From Acidimicrobiia bacterium (GTDB taxonomy: Bacteria > Actinomycetota > Acidimicrobiia > Acidimicrobiales > Bin134): a stretch of 64,000 bases of DNA. The stretch covers positions 1 through 64,000 of the forward strand of contig VYEX01000077.1 in NCBI GenBank assembly GCA_009842675.1, read 5' to 3'. Position numbers and translations under genes: made by a program. Under the pieces are notes generated by a model. It was not told where the DNA came from. It saw only the letters and a list, made by a program, of their open reading frames with translations, and did no database searches. This document shows positions 38,791-49,276 of this stretch, piece after piece (position 1 is the first letter of the stretch; the number at the start of each line of letters is the position of its first letter).

Positions 38791-39786
38791 TTGACTTCGC
38801 TTCCCGTTGCCGTGGACGCAATGGGGGGCGACGATGCCCCTCAGTCGGTGTTGGCTGGTGTCCAAATCGCCGCTGAGCGGGGCATTCCCATACTGCTGGT
38901 GGGGCAACCCGAGCAGCTTTTGGAGTCTGGAAACTTCGAGGTAATTCCCGCATCCCAGGTGATCGACATGGGGGCCGAGGGGGCCTCCAGCGTCCGCAAG
39001 ATGAAGGACGCTTCGGTCGTTCGGGCCGCAGAGGCGGTGCGCGACGGGCGGGCCACGGCCATGGTCAGCGCCGGAAACACCGGAGCGGCAATGGCCGCAT
39101 CTCTGCTGAGAATGGGCCGGATCCGGGGGGTGTCCCGGCCGGCTATTGCCACTCCGATTCTCGTTCCGGGACGGGCCTGGCCCAATGTGCTGCTGGACTC
39201 AGGGGCCAACACCGAGTGCACCGCCGGGTGGTTGGTGCAGTTTGCCCAGATGGGGGCGGTTTACTGCCGCGACCGGTGGGGGGTCGAAGTGCCCAGGATC
39301 GGTCTCTTGTCCAATGGCGAGGAGGCCGGCAAGGGATCGCCCTTGGTTAAGGAGGCCTTCGAGCTGTTGGAGGACCGGGACTGGCAGGATCGGACAGGAG
39401 CGGTGTTCGCCGGCAATGTCGAGGGGCGAGACCTGCTGGAAGATCTCGTGGACGTGATTGTGACCGACGGCTTTACCGGGAATGTGGCCCTCAAGACCGC
39501 CGAGGGGGTGGCCAAGCAGCTGATCGGGGCACTGCTGGGCGCCTTCGACTCCTCTGATGAGGCCCGTCAGGGGGCCGAGCTGCTGGCCCCGGCGCTTGCA
39601 CCGCTTTATGAGGAGTTCAGCCCCGACTCGGTGGGCGGCGCCATCCTGCTCGGTGTGAGCGGCGTCAGCATCATCAGCCACGGGGCCTCGTCACCCACCG
39701 CGCTGGCCAACGCCATACAGGTGGCCCATGAACTGGCCGAGCGCGACACCGTGGGGTCATTGCGCCGAGTTCTGTCCTCCGAATAG
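38791..39786 (+). CDS. plsX: Phosphate acyltransferase PlsX
   Basis: PVAVDAMGGDDAPQSVLAG, SAGNTGAAMAASLLRMGRI; TTG start. Confidence 0.93.
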   Translation: MTSLPVAVDAMGGDDAPQSVLAGVQIAAERGIPILLVGQPEQLLESGNFEVIPASQVIDMGAEGASSVRKMKDASVVRAAEAVRDGRATAMVSAGNTGAAMAASLLRMGRIRGVSRPAIATPILVPGRAWPNVLLDSGANTECTAGWLVQFAQMGAVYCRDRWGVEVPRIGLLSNGEEAGKGSPLVKEAFELLEDRDWQDRTGAVFAGNVEGRDLLEDLVDVIVTDGFTGNVALKTAEGVAKQLIGALLGAFDSSDEARQGAELLAPALAPLYEEFSPDSVGGAILLGVSGVSIISHGASSPTALANAIQVAHELAERDTVGSLRRVLSSE

Positions 39787-39874
39787 GGATTCCATCTGCT
39801 TTCGGTGGGTGGGAACAGCGACTGGCTGGCGTATACTTTCGGCGCGCCGTGTTGCTGAACCGCCCGGAGATGAC

Positions 39875-40174
39875 GTGCCATCCGAAACCCATGTCGAACA
39901 GAGTCCGCTGGATCGCGACGGGGTCTTGAGCCTCGTCACCGAATGTTTGGCCGACATCCTGGAGATCTCTCCCGACCGGATCAGCGAGGGCCAGGCCTTT
40001 GCCGACGATCTTGATGCCGATTCACTCGCCCTCATCGAGTTGGTCGAAACTCTGGAAGAGGAGTTGAGCGAGAGGACCGTGGGATTCAGCATCGACGACG
40101 AAGACCTGGAGGATCTCAAGACGGTGCGAGACGCCGTCGACTATGTCCACGGCCGTTTGAGCCGAAGCTCCTGA
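39875..40174 (+). CDS. acpP: Acyl carrier protein
   Basis: FADDLDADSLALIELVETLEEEL (DSL phosphopantetheine site); true start inside track ORF. Confidence 0.88.
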   Translation: MPSETHVEQSPLDRDGVLSLVTECLADILEISPDRISEGQAFADDLDADSLALIELVETLEEELSERTVGFSIDDEDLEDLKTVRDAVDYVHGRLSRSS

Positions 40175-40893
40175 ATTCTGACCCTGATCTCGCCGCTCTA
40201 GCCGAACGCCTCGGCTATCGCTTCAACCAGCCCAGCTTGCTGGAAGAGGCGCTGACCCATAGATCTTGGTGCGCCGACCACGCCGGGGCTTCCTCCAACG
40301 AGCGACTGGAGTTCCTAGGCGATGCCGTGTTGGCCCTGGTGGTGACCGACCACATCTACACCGCCTACCCCGCCATGGCCGAGGGACAATTGGCTCCCCT
40401 GCGAGCTGAGGTGGTCCGAGCTGAGACGCTGGCCGATCTGGCTGTTGAGCTTCAGCTGGGCAAGTCCCTTCGCCTCGGCCGGGGGGAAGAGGCGTCTGGG
40501 GGAAGGGAAAAGCAGTCGATCCTCTCCGATGCCATGGAGGCGGTGATCGGGGCGGTCTATCTGGATGCTCCTTGGGAAGTCTTGATCGACCTGCTTAGAG
40601 GGTGGTTGGCCGATCGGATTGCCGCGGCCGCTGAGGGCCCGGGCATCCGAGACTTCAAGACCAGATTGCAGGAATACTGCGCCCGGAGCGGCTTCGATGC
40701 GCCGGAGTATCGCCTGTCGGAAAAGGGTCCCGACCACGCCAAGCAGTTCCTTGCCGTTGTGCACATGAACGGCGTGGAGTGGGGTCGTGGTGAGGGCCGG
40801 TCCAAAAAGCAGGCCGAACAGGCCGCGGCGGCCTCAACCTGGAAAACGCTGGACTCTGGGGCTGTCGCCGCGGCGACCGGAGCAACCTCGTGA
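40171..40893 (+). CDS. rnc: Ribonuclease III
   Basis: LTHRSWCADH, NERLEFLGDAVLALVV, dsRBD C-terminus; start uncertain (track begins 40237; homologous LAERLGYRFNQPS lies upstream). Confidence 0.9.
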   Translation: MNSDPDLAALAERLGYRFNQPSLLEEALTHRSWCADHAGASSNERLEFLGDAVLALVVTDHIYTAYPAMAEGQLAPLRAEVVRAETLADLAVELQLGKSLRLGRGEEASGGREKQSILSDAMEAVIGAVYLDAPWEVLIDLLRGWLADRIAAAAEGPGIRDFKTRLQEYCARSGFDAPEYRLSEKGPDHAKQFLAVVHMNGVEWGRGEGRSKKQAEQAAAASTWKTLDSGAVAAATGATS

Positions 40894-40921
40894 TCTCATC
40901 AGTACGAGTAGGAGTGATCCG

Positions 40922-41767
40922 ATGATCGCATTGCCGGAAATCGAGACCATCCGACGAGATCTGGACAGGGAGCTGTCCGGTCTTCGCATCAAGTCGGTGG
41001 AGGTCGTGGAATCGGGGTATGCCAAGCGGTCGGGAGGCCCGAAGAAGTTCGTCAGCCGGTTGGAGAAGATGAAGATCACTGGCGTGCGCCGTCGAGGGCT
41101 GTTCTTGATCATGAGCCTCGACAGCGAAGATGTGGTGGTGGCCCATTTGGGCACCGGCGGCCAACTGCGACGCCATGCCAACCGGGACGAAGTCGACCCC
41201 AAGACCGCCCTGTCGATCACATTCACGAAGAGCGGGCAGCTCCGGCTGGTGGATGAGCCGGGAGATGCCGAACTCTTTTTGGCCAACGCCGACAAACTGG
41301 TCGAGGAAGTCCCCGAGTTGGACGGGCTGGGTATCGATCCCCTCGATCAGCCAGTGCCTTGGCGTATGTTCGGCCAGATCCTCTTGGCCCAGGAAGCCAA
41401 GTTGAAGGCCGTGCTGACCGATGATCGCGTTGTGGTCGGTTTGGGCGAGATGTACTCCGACGAGATTCTGTTCGCGGCCGGATTGCGATTCGACCGCCTG
41501 CCCAACTCGTTGGGGCCCCAAGAGGTGCGGCGGCTTCACCGGGCGATGGTGGAAACCCTGCACGATGCGGCCAAGCACCGGGGGGCATCGTTGGAGGATG
41601 GCCACTACTTGGATGTTCACGGCCAGCCGGGCGGCTACGAGGAATACCTCAACGTGTTCAAGCAGGCGGGCCAGAAGGGCCGGCCCTGTCCCCGCTGCCA
41701 CCGCACCATCCAGAAATATCGCTTCCGTCGTCGGTGGACGTACTACTGCGAGCAGTGCCAGATCTGA
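40922..41767 (+). CDS. Fpg/MutM-family protein with degenerate active site
   Basis: MIALPEIETIRRDL...AHLGTGGQLRRH...VVVGLGEMYSDEILFAAGLR...CPRCHRTIQKYRFRRRWTYYCEQCQI; SD AGGAG 7 nt before ATG 40922. Confidence 0.88.
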   Translation: MIALPEIETIRRDLDRELSGLRIKSVEVVESGYAKRSGGPKKFVSRLEKMKITGVRRRGLFLIMSLDSEDVVVAHLGTGGQLRRHANRDEVDPKTALSITFTKSGQLRLVDEPGDAELFLANADKLVEEVPELDGLGIDPLDQPVPWRMFGQILLAQEAKLKAVLTDDRVVVGLGEMYSDEILFAAGLRFDRLPNSLGPQEVRRLHRAMVETLHDAAKHRGASLEDGHYLDVHGQPGGYEEYLNVFKQAGQKGRPCPRCHRTIQKYRFRRRWTYYCEQCQI

Positions 41768-41842
41768 CTCGACCCATCCATTCAGCCATCTCAGACCACT
41801 AGTTCCACTAATCGCGGCCCCCCGCTGGGTAGGGTCGCATAG

Positions 41843-44800
41843 GTGTTCTTGAAGGCGTTGACGCTTAAGGGGTTCAAATCCTTCGCCGATTCCACCACGC
41901 TGGTTTTCGAACCCGGTGTGACGGTGATCGTGGGTCCGAACGGCAGCGGCAAATCCAATGTGGTCGACGCAGTGGCCTGGGCTCTGGGCGCTCAAGCTCC
42001 GACATCGGTGCGCTCGGCCAAGATGGACGACGTCATCTTCGCCGGGACCGCCTCTCGAGCGGGCTTGGGTCGAGCAGAGGTGTCGCTGAGCATCGACAAC
42101 ACCTCCCGTCTCCTGCCCATCGAATTCGAGGAGGTGACCATTACCCGCACGCTGTTTCGCAGCGGAGACAGCACTTACGCCATCAACGGCGTGCCCTGCC
42201 GACTGCTTGACATCCAAGAGCTGCTGAGCGACTCCGGCGTAGGTCGCCAACAGCATGTGATCGTCTCCCAGCGCCAGATTGAGGGCGTCCTGAGCGCCCG
42301 GCCCGAAGACCGGCGGGCGGTTATCGAAGAGGCCGCCGGAGTCTTGAAGTATCGCCGCCGCAAGGAGAAGTCAGAGCGGAGGCTGGCCGCATCCGAGGCC
42401 AACCTCACTCGTTTGTCCGACGTGGTTCGGGAGATCCGGCGCCAGCTCCGGCCGCTGGAGCGACAAGCCGAGGCCGCTCGGCGCCATGGCGACCTGCTGG
42501 CGGAACTGAGCGGTCTTCGCCGCTATCTCGCTGGTCAGGAGATCGATCAGCTGCGCCGGCGGGTTCGCCAGCTGACGCAGGACCAGGCCGCGGACCGCCG
42601 CGAGATGCAGCAGATCGCCGTGCAGGCTGAAGCCTGGGATCGAGATCTGGCCGCAGCCGAGGCCCAGCTCTCGGCTGCCGATGGACAGGACATCAGCGAT
42701 GCGCTGATGCGCTTCGAGGGGATCACCGAGCGTTTGCGGGGATTGGAGGCCCTGTTGTCGGAGCGCCGTCTCCGCTTGCAGCGCGATCGCAACGCCGGAA
42801 TGGACGAGGATGTGGTGGCCACGCTGGAGGCCGAATCGAATCGCCTCGAAAGAGAACTGCTAGAGGTAGAGGATTCGGCGGCAGCTTTGGAGCCTGCGGC
42901 AGTGGCCGTGGCCGGTGCTGAAGAGGAACTGGAGCAGCTCCGCCTGTCGTTCGACGAGCAATGGGGTGATCAAGACGTTCCGGATCCGGAATCGGATGCT
43001 CCCCGGATCAAGGGCGAGATAAGGATCTTGGAGGCGTCGATCCACCGGGATCAGGACGAGTCGGATCGCCTGGGCCAGAATCTGAAGGCCTTGGAGGAGC
43101 GTCGGCAAGAACTAGTCGAAGAGTTGGACCGATGCTGGGCTGAGGCCAAGGACGCCGAGATCGCTCGACAGACGGGGGAGCAGGAGCGTGAGCGGGCAGA
43201 GCGGGCCGCCAGGGAGGCCCGCTCGGCACGCGACCAGCAGAAATCTGTTCTCGGGGAGGCGGTTGGAGAACTTCAAGCCTGGGAAGCCCGTCGAGAGGCC
43301 CTATCCCTGGCCCTGGATGAAGCGCGCGATCAATCCGGAGCCCAGCGTCTGGTTGGCATCGAGGGCGTGCTGGGCACCCTGGTGGAAGTGGTCGAAGTCG
43401 ACCGGGGATGGGAGGCCGCATTTGAAGCCGCGGCAGGTGAGGCAATTGCCGCGGTTATTGCCACCGACACTGAAGTCGCAATGAGGGCAATCGCCACCCT
43501 GGAGGCCGACAGCGTGAGTGGTGCGGTCTTGGCCCTAGGCGGATCAGTCCCGCAGGCAGGGACTCCAGTCGTAGGCGATCCCTTGCGCCCCCATGTGCGT
43601 TCGTCTGTGTCCGGGGTGGACCAGTTGCTGGACGCATTGATCGGATCAGTCGGGGTGGTCGAAAGCAGCGACCAGGCGGCCGAGGCGGCGATCGCCGATC
43701 CCGCCGCGGTGGTTGTCACCCGCCGGGGCGACCGCTTCTCCTCCTCCGGATGGCGAGTAGGTGTTCGTCGTTCTGGGGCTACCAGAGGATTGCTCGAAGA
43801 GGCCATTGAGGCTTCGGCAGGGGCACAGGATGCGGTCAACGCCGCTGAACAGCAGTTGGCTGTGGCCGATAAACGGTTGGAGGAGGCAGGGCAAGAAGAA
43901 GCCCGGACCCGGGAGGAGGCGCGCGACCATCTCGAAGCCCGAGATGCGGTTTGGGCTCGAGCGAATGCGGTAGAGCGAGAGCTTCGCGACGCGGAAGTGG
44001 GGATTGGGGCTCTCGGCCCCCGGCGCTCGGAGTTTGATGCCAGGATTGACGAGGATCGCCGTCGGCTGGGCGATCTACACCAAGAGTTGCCCCAATATCA
44101 GGCCAAAGAGGTCGAGCGGAAAGCGCGTGTCGAGAGCTTGAACCGAGACCGCGATGAGCTGGCCCAAAAATCCCACGCGGTTGGCAGCCTCCGCGCCGAC
44201 TATCAGGTGAGGGCGGCTGGGATAGACGAGCGACGCCGGCTGCTGTCTGCGCGGCGTGACGAAGTCGAGCGACGGTTGAGCCAGATGGCTCAAGCCCGGT
44301 CCGAGGCCGCCTCCCGTCGAGAGGCGGTCGACCAGCGACTCGCCATCGTCGACCAATTGATGGGCTTGGTACTCGAGCGTTCTCAGGAGGCGGGCCGTCA
44401 GCTTGAGGAGCTGCGCCAACGGCGGGCCGAGGAGTCAGAGGCGGCTCGGATGGCTGCCCAGCGGCTTGAGGGCTTGCGCAGCCAGAGGGCACAGGCCGAA
44501 GCGCGGTTGGGCCAGTTCAGGGAAAGAGACCGCAGCGCGGAGATCGAGTTGGCCGAAGCAGGAATCAGGCTGGAAGCAGCCACAGATCGGTGTCGCCGCG
44601 AGCTGGACTGCGAGCCTGCTGAGGCAGTGGCCACCGAATGCCCTCCTTTGGAAACGGGTGTCGCCCCCGCCGACCGGGTCAGGGCTTTGGAGCAAGAACT
44701 GCGAATTATGGGTCCGGTCAACCCGCTGGCGTTGGAGGAGTATGAGGCGCTCTCGGAGCGATATGAGTTCACCCAGGCCCAGATCGACGACATCCGTCAG

Positions 44801-45337
44801 AGCCGCCGGGAACTCCGCAAGGTGATCCGCAAGATCGACGAGGAGATCGTCAGTGTGTTCTCGTCGGCCTATGCCGACGTGGCCCGCAATTTCGCCGATC
44901 TGTTCCAGACGCTCTTTCCCGGCGGCGAGGGCAAGTTGCGGCTCACCCAGCCCGACGCGCTGCTGGACACCGGGGTGGAGATTGAAGCCCGCCCATCAGG
45001 CAAGAACATCAGGCGTTTGAGCCTGCTCTCGGGCGGTGAGCGCTCGCTTACCGCGCTGGCCTTCTTGTTTGCCGTGTTCCGCAGTCGTCCTTCGCCGTTC
45101 TATGTCATGGACGAGGTGGAAGCAGCCCTTGACGATGTAAACCTGCACCGCTTCCTCCAGCTGGTTGACGAATTCCGGGCGGACGCCCAGCTACTCATCG
45201 TGAGCCACCAGAAGCACACCATGGAGGCGGCCGACTGCCTCTACGGAGTGTCAATGAAACCGGGAGGAAGCTCGAAAGTGCTTTCTGAAAGAGTGGTGGT
45301 AGCCTCAGAACCGAAGGTTTTGGTCGAGCAAGGCTGA
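41843..45337 (+). CDS. smc: Chromosome partition protein SMC
   Basis: [65 protein letters not shown]. Confidence 0.96.
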   Translation: MFLKALTLKGFKSFADSTTLVFEPGVTVIVGPNGSGKSNVVDAVAWALGAQAPTSVRSAKMDDVIFAGTASRAGLGRAEVSLSIDNTSRLLPIEFEEVTITRTLFRSGDSTYAINGVPCRLLDIQELLSDSGVGRQQHVIVSQRQIEGVLSARPEDRRAVIEEAAGVLKYRRRKEKSERRLAASEANLTRLSDVVREIRRQLRPLERQAEAARRHGDLLAELSGLRRYLAGQEIDQLRRRVRQLTQDQAADRREMQQIAVQAEAWDRDLAAAEAQLSAADGQDISDALMRFEGITERLRGLEALLSERRLRLQRDRNAGMDEDVVATLEAESNRLERELLEVEDSAAALEPAAVAVAGAEEELEQLRLSFDEQWGDQDVPDPESDAPRIKGEIRILEASIHRDQDESDRLGQNLKALEERRQELVEELDRCWAEAKDAEIARQTGEQERERAERAAREARSARDQQKSVLGEAVGELQAWEARREALSLALDEARDQSGAQRLVGIEGVLGTLVEVVEVDRGWEAAFEAAAGEAIAAVIATDTEVAMRAIATLEADSVSGAVLALGGSVPQAGTPVVGDPLRPHVRSSVSGVDQLLDALIGSVGVVESSDQAAEAAIADPAAVVVTRRGDRFSSSGWRVGVRRSGATRGLLEEAIEASAGAQDAVNAAEQQLAVADKRLEEAGQEEARTREEARDHLEARDAVWARANAVERELRDAEVGIGALGPRRSEFDARIDEDRRRLGDLHQELPQYQAKEVERKARVESLNRDRDELAQKSHAVGSLRADYQVRAAGIDERRRLLSARRDEVERRLSQMAQARSEAASRREAVDQRLAIVDQLMGLVLERSQEAGRQLEELRQRRAEESEAARMAAQRLEGLRSQRAQAEARLGQFRERDRSAEIELAEAGIRLEAATDRCRRELDCEPAEAVATECPPLETGVAPADRVRALEQELRIMGPVNPLALEEYEALSERYEFTQAQIDDIRQSRRELRKVIRKIDEEIVSVFSSAYADVARNFADLFQTLFPGGEGKLRLTQPDALLDTGVEIEARPSGKNIRRLSLLSGGERSLTALAFLFAVFRSRPSPFYVMDEVEAALDDVNLHRFLQLVDEFRADAQLLIVSHQKHTMEAADCLYGVSMKPGGSSKVLSERVVVASEPKVLVEQG

Positions 45338-45339
45338 GG

Positions 45340-46755
45340 ATGAGCAACGGGCCCGAAGATCCCCGGTCGGAGTGGGATCCCCTGGGGTGGGAACTGGAAG
45401 ACTCAAGCGAGCAACCCAGGTATGTGCCTGCGCCGCGCGAGGTAGAAGTGGTGGAGTGGGTGCCCCAAACCAGTCCACCGCCTCAACCCCGCAATCCCGC
45501 AGTGATCATGCTGGTGGCGTCGGTGCTGTTGGCTGTCCTGGGCCTGGTCGGCATAGGTATCGGTGTGGGCAGCATCTTCTTCAACCGGGACGCTCCGCCT
45601 CCCGAGATTGTGGTGGTGTCGGGACCGCAGGTGGTGAGCGCCCCAGCCGAAGCCCCCGCCTTGCAAACTCCGCTGGTGGTGGCGCCCTCCGACCAGACAC
45701 CGTCAGGCGAATCCCCTGGAGCCGACCAACTACCTAGCCCACTGGTGCCTGATGACCCGGTGGTGGCGGTAGCCCGAGCGGTCATTCCCTCGGTGGTGCT
45801 CATTCAGGTGGACGGACCCGATTTCGAAGATCCCGAGATTGCTCCCGAATTTCCCCCTGAGGACTGGGAGCCTGGGGACGAACTTCCTGAAGAATTCGAA
45901 TTTCCCGATCCGGAGCAAAGGGGTGGACAGGGTTCTGGGATCATCTACGACTCGTCCGGTCATATTCTGACCAATGCCCACGTTCTGGGCGATGCTGAGA
46001 CGGTGAGGGTGCAGTTTGCCGACGGCACCCGAGCTGAGGGCGTCGTCGTAGGAACCGCTCCGGCGATCGACGTCGGCCTGATACGGGTTGACACGGACAT
46101 GGCACTGACGCCGGCAGTCTTTGCCGATCGCTCCACCGTCGAAGTCGGACAATTGGCGGTGGCGGTGGGCAGCCCGTTCGGGTTGCAGCAGTCGGTGACC
46201 TCGGGGATTGTCAGCGCGGTGGGCCGAGCCATCAGAGAGGGGACCGGTGGCAGTGCCTTCGTCGAGATGATCCAGACCGATGCCCCGATCAACCCCGGAA
46301 ATTCCGGCGGCGCCCTGGCTAATCGCTTCGGCCAGGTAATCGGAATGAACACCCTCATTCAGACCGATGGTTCAATTGGCAACATCGGATTGGGGTTCGC
46401 CATCCCCTCCGACATCGCCCTAAATATCGTCCAGCGCATCCTGAACGGTGAGAGCACCGAACTGGGATATCTGGGCGTCTACGGGACTGATCCCGAGATA
46501 GGACACCCTGGAGCCCTTGTGGTGGAAGTGGAGCCGGATACTCCCGCCGAGCGAGCCGGGCTGATGGAGGGGGATTTGATCATCCTGATCGACAATGAGG
46601 TGGTTTCGACGTTCACTGAGCTTGCCGCCAAAGTTCAATTCCGCGTTCCGGGAACGGAAGTGGAATTGGAGGTGGTCCGCGACGACGAGAACATCACGCT
46701 CACCGTGGTCATCGGCTCTCGGCCATCTGTCGAAGAGCCCGAAGACGAAGAATAG
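45340..46755 (+). CDS. HtrA/DegP-like membrane-anchored serine protease with PDZ domain
   Basis: TM segment; ILTNAHVLGDA, DVGLIRV, NPGNSGGALAN triad motifs; C-terminal PDZ. Confidence 0.9.
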   Translation: MSNGPEDPRSEWDPLGWELEDSSEQPRYVPAPREVEVVEWVPQTSPPPQPRNPAVIMLVASVLLAVLGLVGIGIGVGSIFFNRDAPPPEIVVVSGPQVVSAPAEAPALQTPLVVAPSDQTPSGESPGADQLPSPLVPDDPVVAVARAVIPSVVLIQVDGPDFEDPEIAPEFPPEDWEPGDELPEEFEFPDPEQRGGQGSGIIYDSSGHILTNAHVLGDAETVRVQFADGTRAEGVVVGTAPAIDVGLIRVDTDMALTPAVFADRSTVEVGQLAVAVGSPFGLQQSVTSGIVSAVGRAIREGTGGSAFVEMIQTDAPINPGNSGGALANRFGQVIGMNTLIQTDGSIGNIGLGFAIPSDIALNIVQRILNGESTELGYLGVYGTDPEIGHPGALVVEVEPDTPAERAGLMEGDLIILIDNEVVSTFTELAAKVQFRVPGTEVELEVVRDDENITLTVVIGSRPSVEEPEDEE

Positions 46756-46761
46756 GGTCTT

Positions 46762-47649
46762 GTGGTGCCTCGCCGACGTTGGCCCACCGCTCGGGGGACG
46801 TTCTCGGGCTTCTTGGCCTCGGTGGATTCTCGGGGAGTGGACGACGCCACCTGGGAGGAGCTGGAGGACGCGCTGATCCTGGCCGACGCCGGTGTGGGCA
46901 CCACCACCGCGTTGCTGGATCGGCTCAAAGAGCAGGCCAAAGCGAAGAAGGTCAACGATCCCGAGCAGTTGGTGGCCCTGCTGAAATCCCAGATGGCCGA
47001 AGATCTGGGGGGCCGAGACCTTGAACTGGGGACCGAGGGCAACCCTGCGGTGTGGCTGTTCGTGGGTGTGAATGGGGTGGGCAAAACCACCACCATCGGA
47101 AAGCTGGCCGACCGAGAGGTTCGAAGCGGACGCAAGGTGGTGCTGGCCGCGGGGGATACGTTTCGAGCGGCGGCCGCTGAGCAGCTTGGTCAGTGGGCGG
47201 ATCGATCAGGGGCCGAGCTGGTGCGGGGCGCAGAAGGCGCTGATCCGAGCTCGGTCATATACGACGCCGTCGAGCACGCGGCCGCCTCAGGGGTTCCGCT
47301 GGTCATGGCCGATACCGCTGGCCGTCTGCACACCCGAGCCAACTTGATGGAAGAGCTGGCCAAGATCCACCGAGTGGCCGGCAAGGGGCCGGGAACGGTC
47401 ACCGAGGTGCTGTTGGTGATCGACGCCAGCACCGGCCAAAACGGGCTGGCCCAAGCCCGACAGTTCACCGAGTCGGCCGAGCTGACCGGGGTGGTCCTCA
47501 CCAAGCTCGACGGGTCGGCCAAGGGCGGCATCGTCATGGCCGTGCAAGATGAATTGGACATTCCGGTGAAGTTGGTGGGTCTGGGGGAGGGCATAGCCGA
47601 CTTGGTGGAATTCGATGCCGACGATTACGTCGAGGCCCTGTTCTCCTAA
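46762..47649 (+). CDS. ftsY: Signal recognition particle receptor FtsY (short form)
   Basis: VNGVGKTTTIGKLA, AAGDTFRAAAAEQL, MADTAGRLHTRANLMEEL. Confidence 0.93.
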   Translation: MVPRRRWPTARGTFSGFLASVDSRGVDDATWEELEDALILADAGVGTTTALLDRLKEQAKAKKVNDPEQLVALLKSQMAEDLGGRDLELGTEGNPAVWLFVGVNGVGKTTTIGKLADREVRSGRKVVLAAGDTFRAAAAEQLGQWADRSGAELVRGAEGADPSSVIYDAVEHAAASGVPLVMADTAGRLHTRANLMEELAKIHRVAGKGPGTVTEVLLVIDASTGQNGLAQARQFTESAELTGVVLTKLDGSAKGGIVMAVQDELDIPVKLVGLGEGIADLVEFDADDYVEALFS

Positions 47650-47707
47650 CCCTTCCCTTGGTGTCGGATATCCAATCTGTTTCGCAAGGGCGTAGTCTGG
47701 GCCGCCC

Positions 47708-49138
47708 ATGTTCGACACGCTGAGCAACCGGTTCGAAGGCATTTTCAAGCGCATGCGGGGTCTGGGGATCCTGCGGGAGAGCGATGTCGACGAGGTGCTG
47801 CGGGAGATCCGCCTTGCCCTTTTGGAGGCCGACGTCAACCTCCATGTGGTCCGGGGCTTTCAAGACAGGGTTCGCCAGCGATGTGTGGGAGCTGAGGTTC
47901 ACAAGGCACTGAACCCGGTACAGCAGGTGATCAAGTTCGTCCATGAGGAGCTGATTGCCACCCTGGGCGGCGAAACCCTGGAAATCTCCCATCCGGCCAA
48001 AGCCCCTACGGTGGTGCTGTTGGCCGGGCTTCAAGGCTCGGGCAAGACCACCAACGCGGCCAAGCTTGCCTCCTGGTTCAAGCAGCAGGGTCGCAACCCG
48101 ATGCTGGTGGGCGCCGATTTGCAGCGTCCGGCTGCGGTAGAGCAGCTCCGCACTCTGGGGGCCTCCATTGAGGTACCGGTGTTCAGCGAGCCCTCCGACC
48201 CCGTAGCAGTAGCCCGACAAGGGGTTGCCGAGGCGGTGGCAGCCAACCGCGACGTGGTGATCTGCGACACCGCCGGTCGGCTGGCCATCGACCAGGAGAT
48301 GATGGACCAGGTCGGACGGATATCCGACGCCATCGAGCCCCACTACACCTTCTTGGTGGTCGACGCCATGACCGGTCAGGACGCGGTCACCACGGCGGAG
48401 TCGTTCCATGAAATTCTGGAGCTCGACGGGGTGATCCTCACCAAAGTGGACGGCGATGCCCGCGGCGGCGCCGCGCTGTCGGTCAAGGAGGTGGTGGGAC
48501 GGCCCATCGCCTTCTCCTCCACCGGTGAGAAGATCGACGAGTTCGAGCTGTTCCACCCCGACCGGGTTGCCAGCCGGATACTCGGCATGGGCGATGTCTT
48601 GACCCTGGTGGAGAAGGCCGAGCAGGTTTACGAGGAGGCCGAGGCCGAGGCGACCGCGGCCAAGCTGCTGGAAGGGGAGTTCACGCTGGAGGACTTCTTG
48701 GAGCAGATGCGCCAGCTCAAGAAGATGGGCTCGCTCCAGAATCTGGTGGGAATGCTCCCCGGCGTATCCCCCGAATTGCGCAATGCCGAGATCGAGGATG
48801 ATCAGATCGCCCAGGTCGAGGCCATCATCTGCTCTATGACCCCGCAGGAGCGGGCCACACCCCGGATCGTCGACGGCTCTCGCCGACAAAGAATTGCCGC
48901 TGGCTCCGGTACTCGGCCCTCAGAGGTCTCCCAGCTCCTGCGTCAGTTCAGCGAGGTGCAGCGGATGATGAAACGAATGGGGGGCAAAGGGCCGGGTTCG
49001 GGTCGCAAGAAGCCCAAGAAAGGCCGAAAGGGCAGTCGGGTGACCCCGCCAGGCGGCCAGCAGAGGAAGCCGGGAAAGCCCAAGTTGACCCTGCCGGGCT
49101 TGGAGGACGGGGAATTCGATCTCTCATCCCTGAGGTAG
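47708..49138 (+). CDS. ffh: Signal recognition particle protein Ffh
   Basis: LAGLQGSGKTTNAAKLA, VGADLQRPAAVEQL, ICDTAGRLAIDQEMM, methionine-rich C-terminus. Confidence 0.96.
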   Translation: MFDTLSNRFEGIFKRMRGLGILRESDVDEVLREIRLALLEADVNLHVVRGFQDRVRQRCVGAEVHKALNPVQQVIKFVHEELIATLGGETLEISHPAKAPTVVLLAGLQGSGKTTNAAKLASWFKQQGRNPMLVGADLQRPAAVEQLRTLGASIEVPVFSEPSDPVAVARQGVAEAVAANRDVVICDTAGRLAIDQEMMDQVGRISDAIEPHYTFLVVDAMTGQDAVTTAESFHEILELDGVILTKVDGDARGGAALSVKEVVGRPIAFSSTGEKIDEFELFHPDRVASRILGMGDVLTLVEKAEQVYEEAEAEATAAKLLEGEFTLEDFLEQMRQLKKMGSLQNLVGMLPGVSPELRNAEIEDDQIAQVEAIICSMTPQERATPRIVDGSRRQRIAAGSGTRPSEVSQLLRQFSEVQRMMKRMGGKGPGSGRKKPKKGRKGSRVTPPGGQQRKPGKPKLTLPGLEDGEFDLSSLR

Positions 49139-49276
49139 CCCACAGGGATTTTGGGCGGGTAGAGTTTGCCCATTCCGGCGGTCGGCGCCGGTTCGTGCCT
49201 GCACCGGCACTGACGACAGGCCAATTGGGCTCAGGACGTCCAATGGACCCAAGTAGACAGAAGGGCTGACCGGCTA

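Noticed and set aside
41870-41882. GGGGTTCAAATCC resembling a tRNA T-loop
   Set aside because: Lies inside smc codons (KGFKSF) with no cloverleaf around it.
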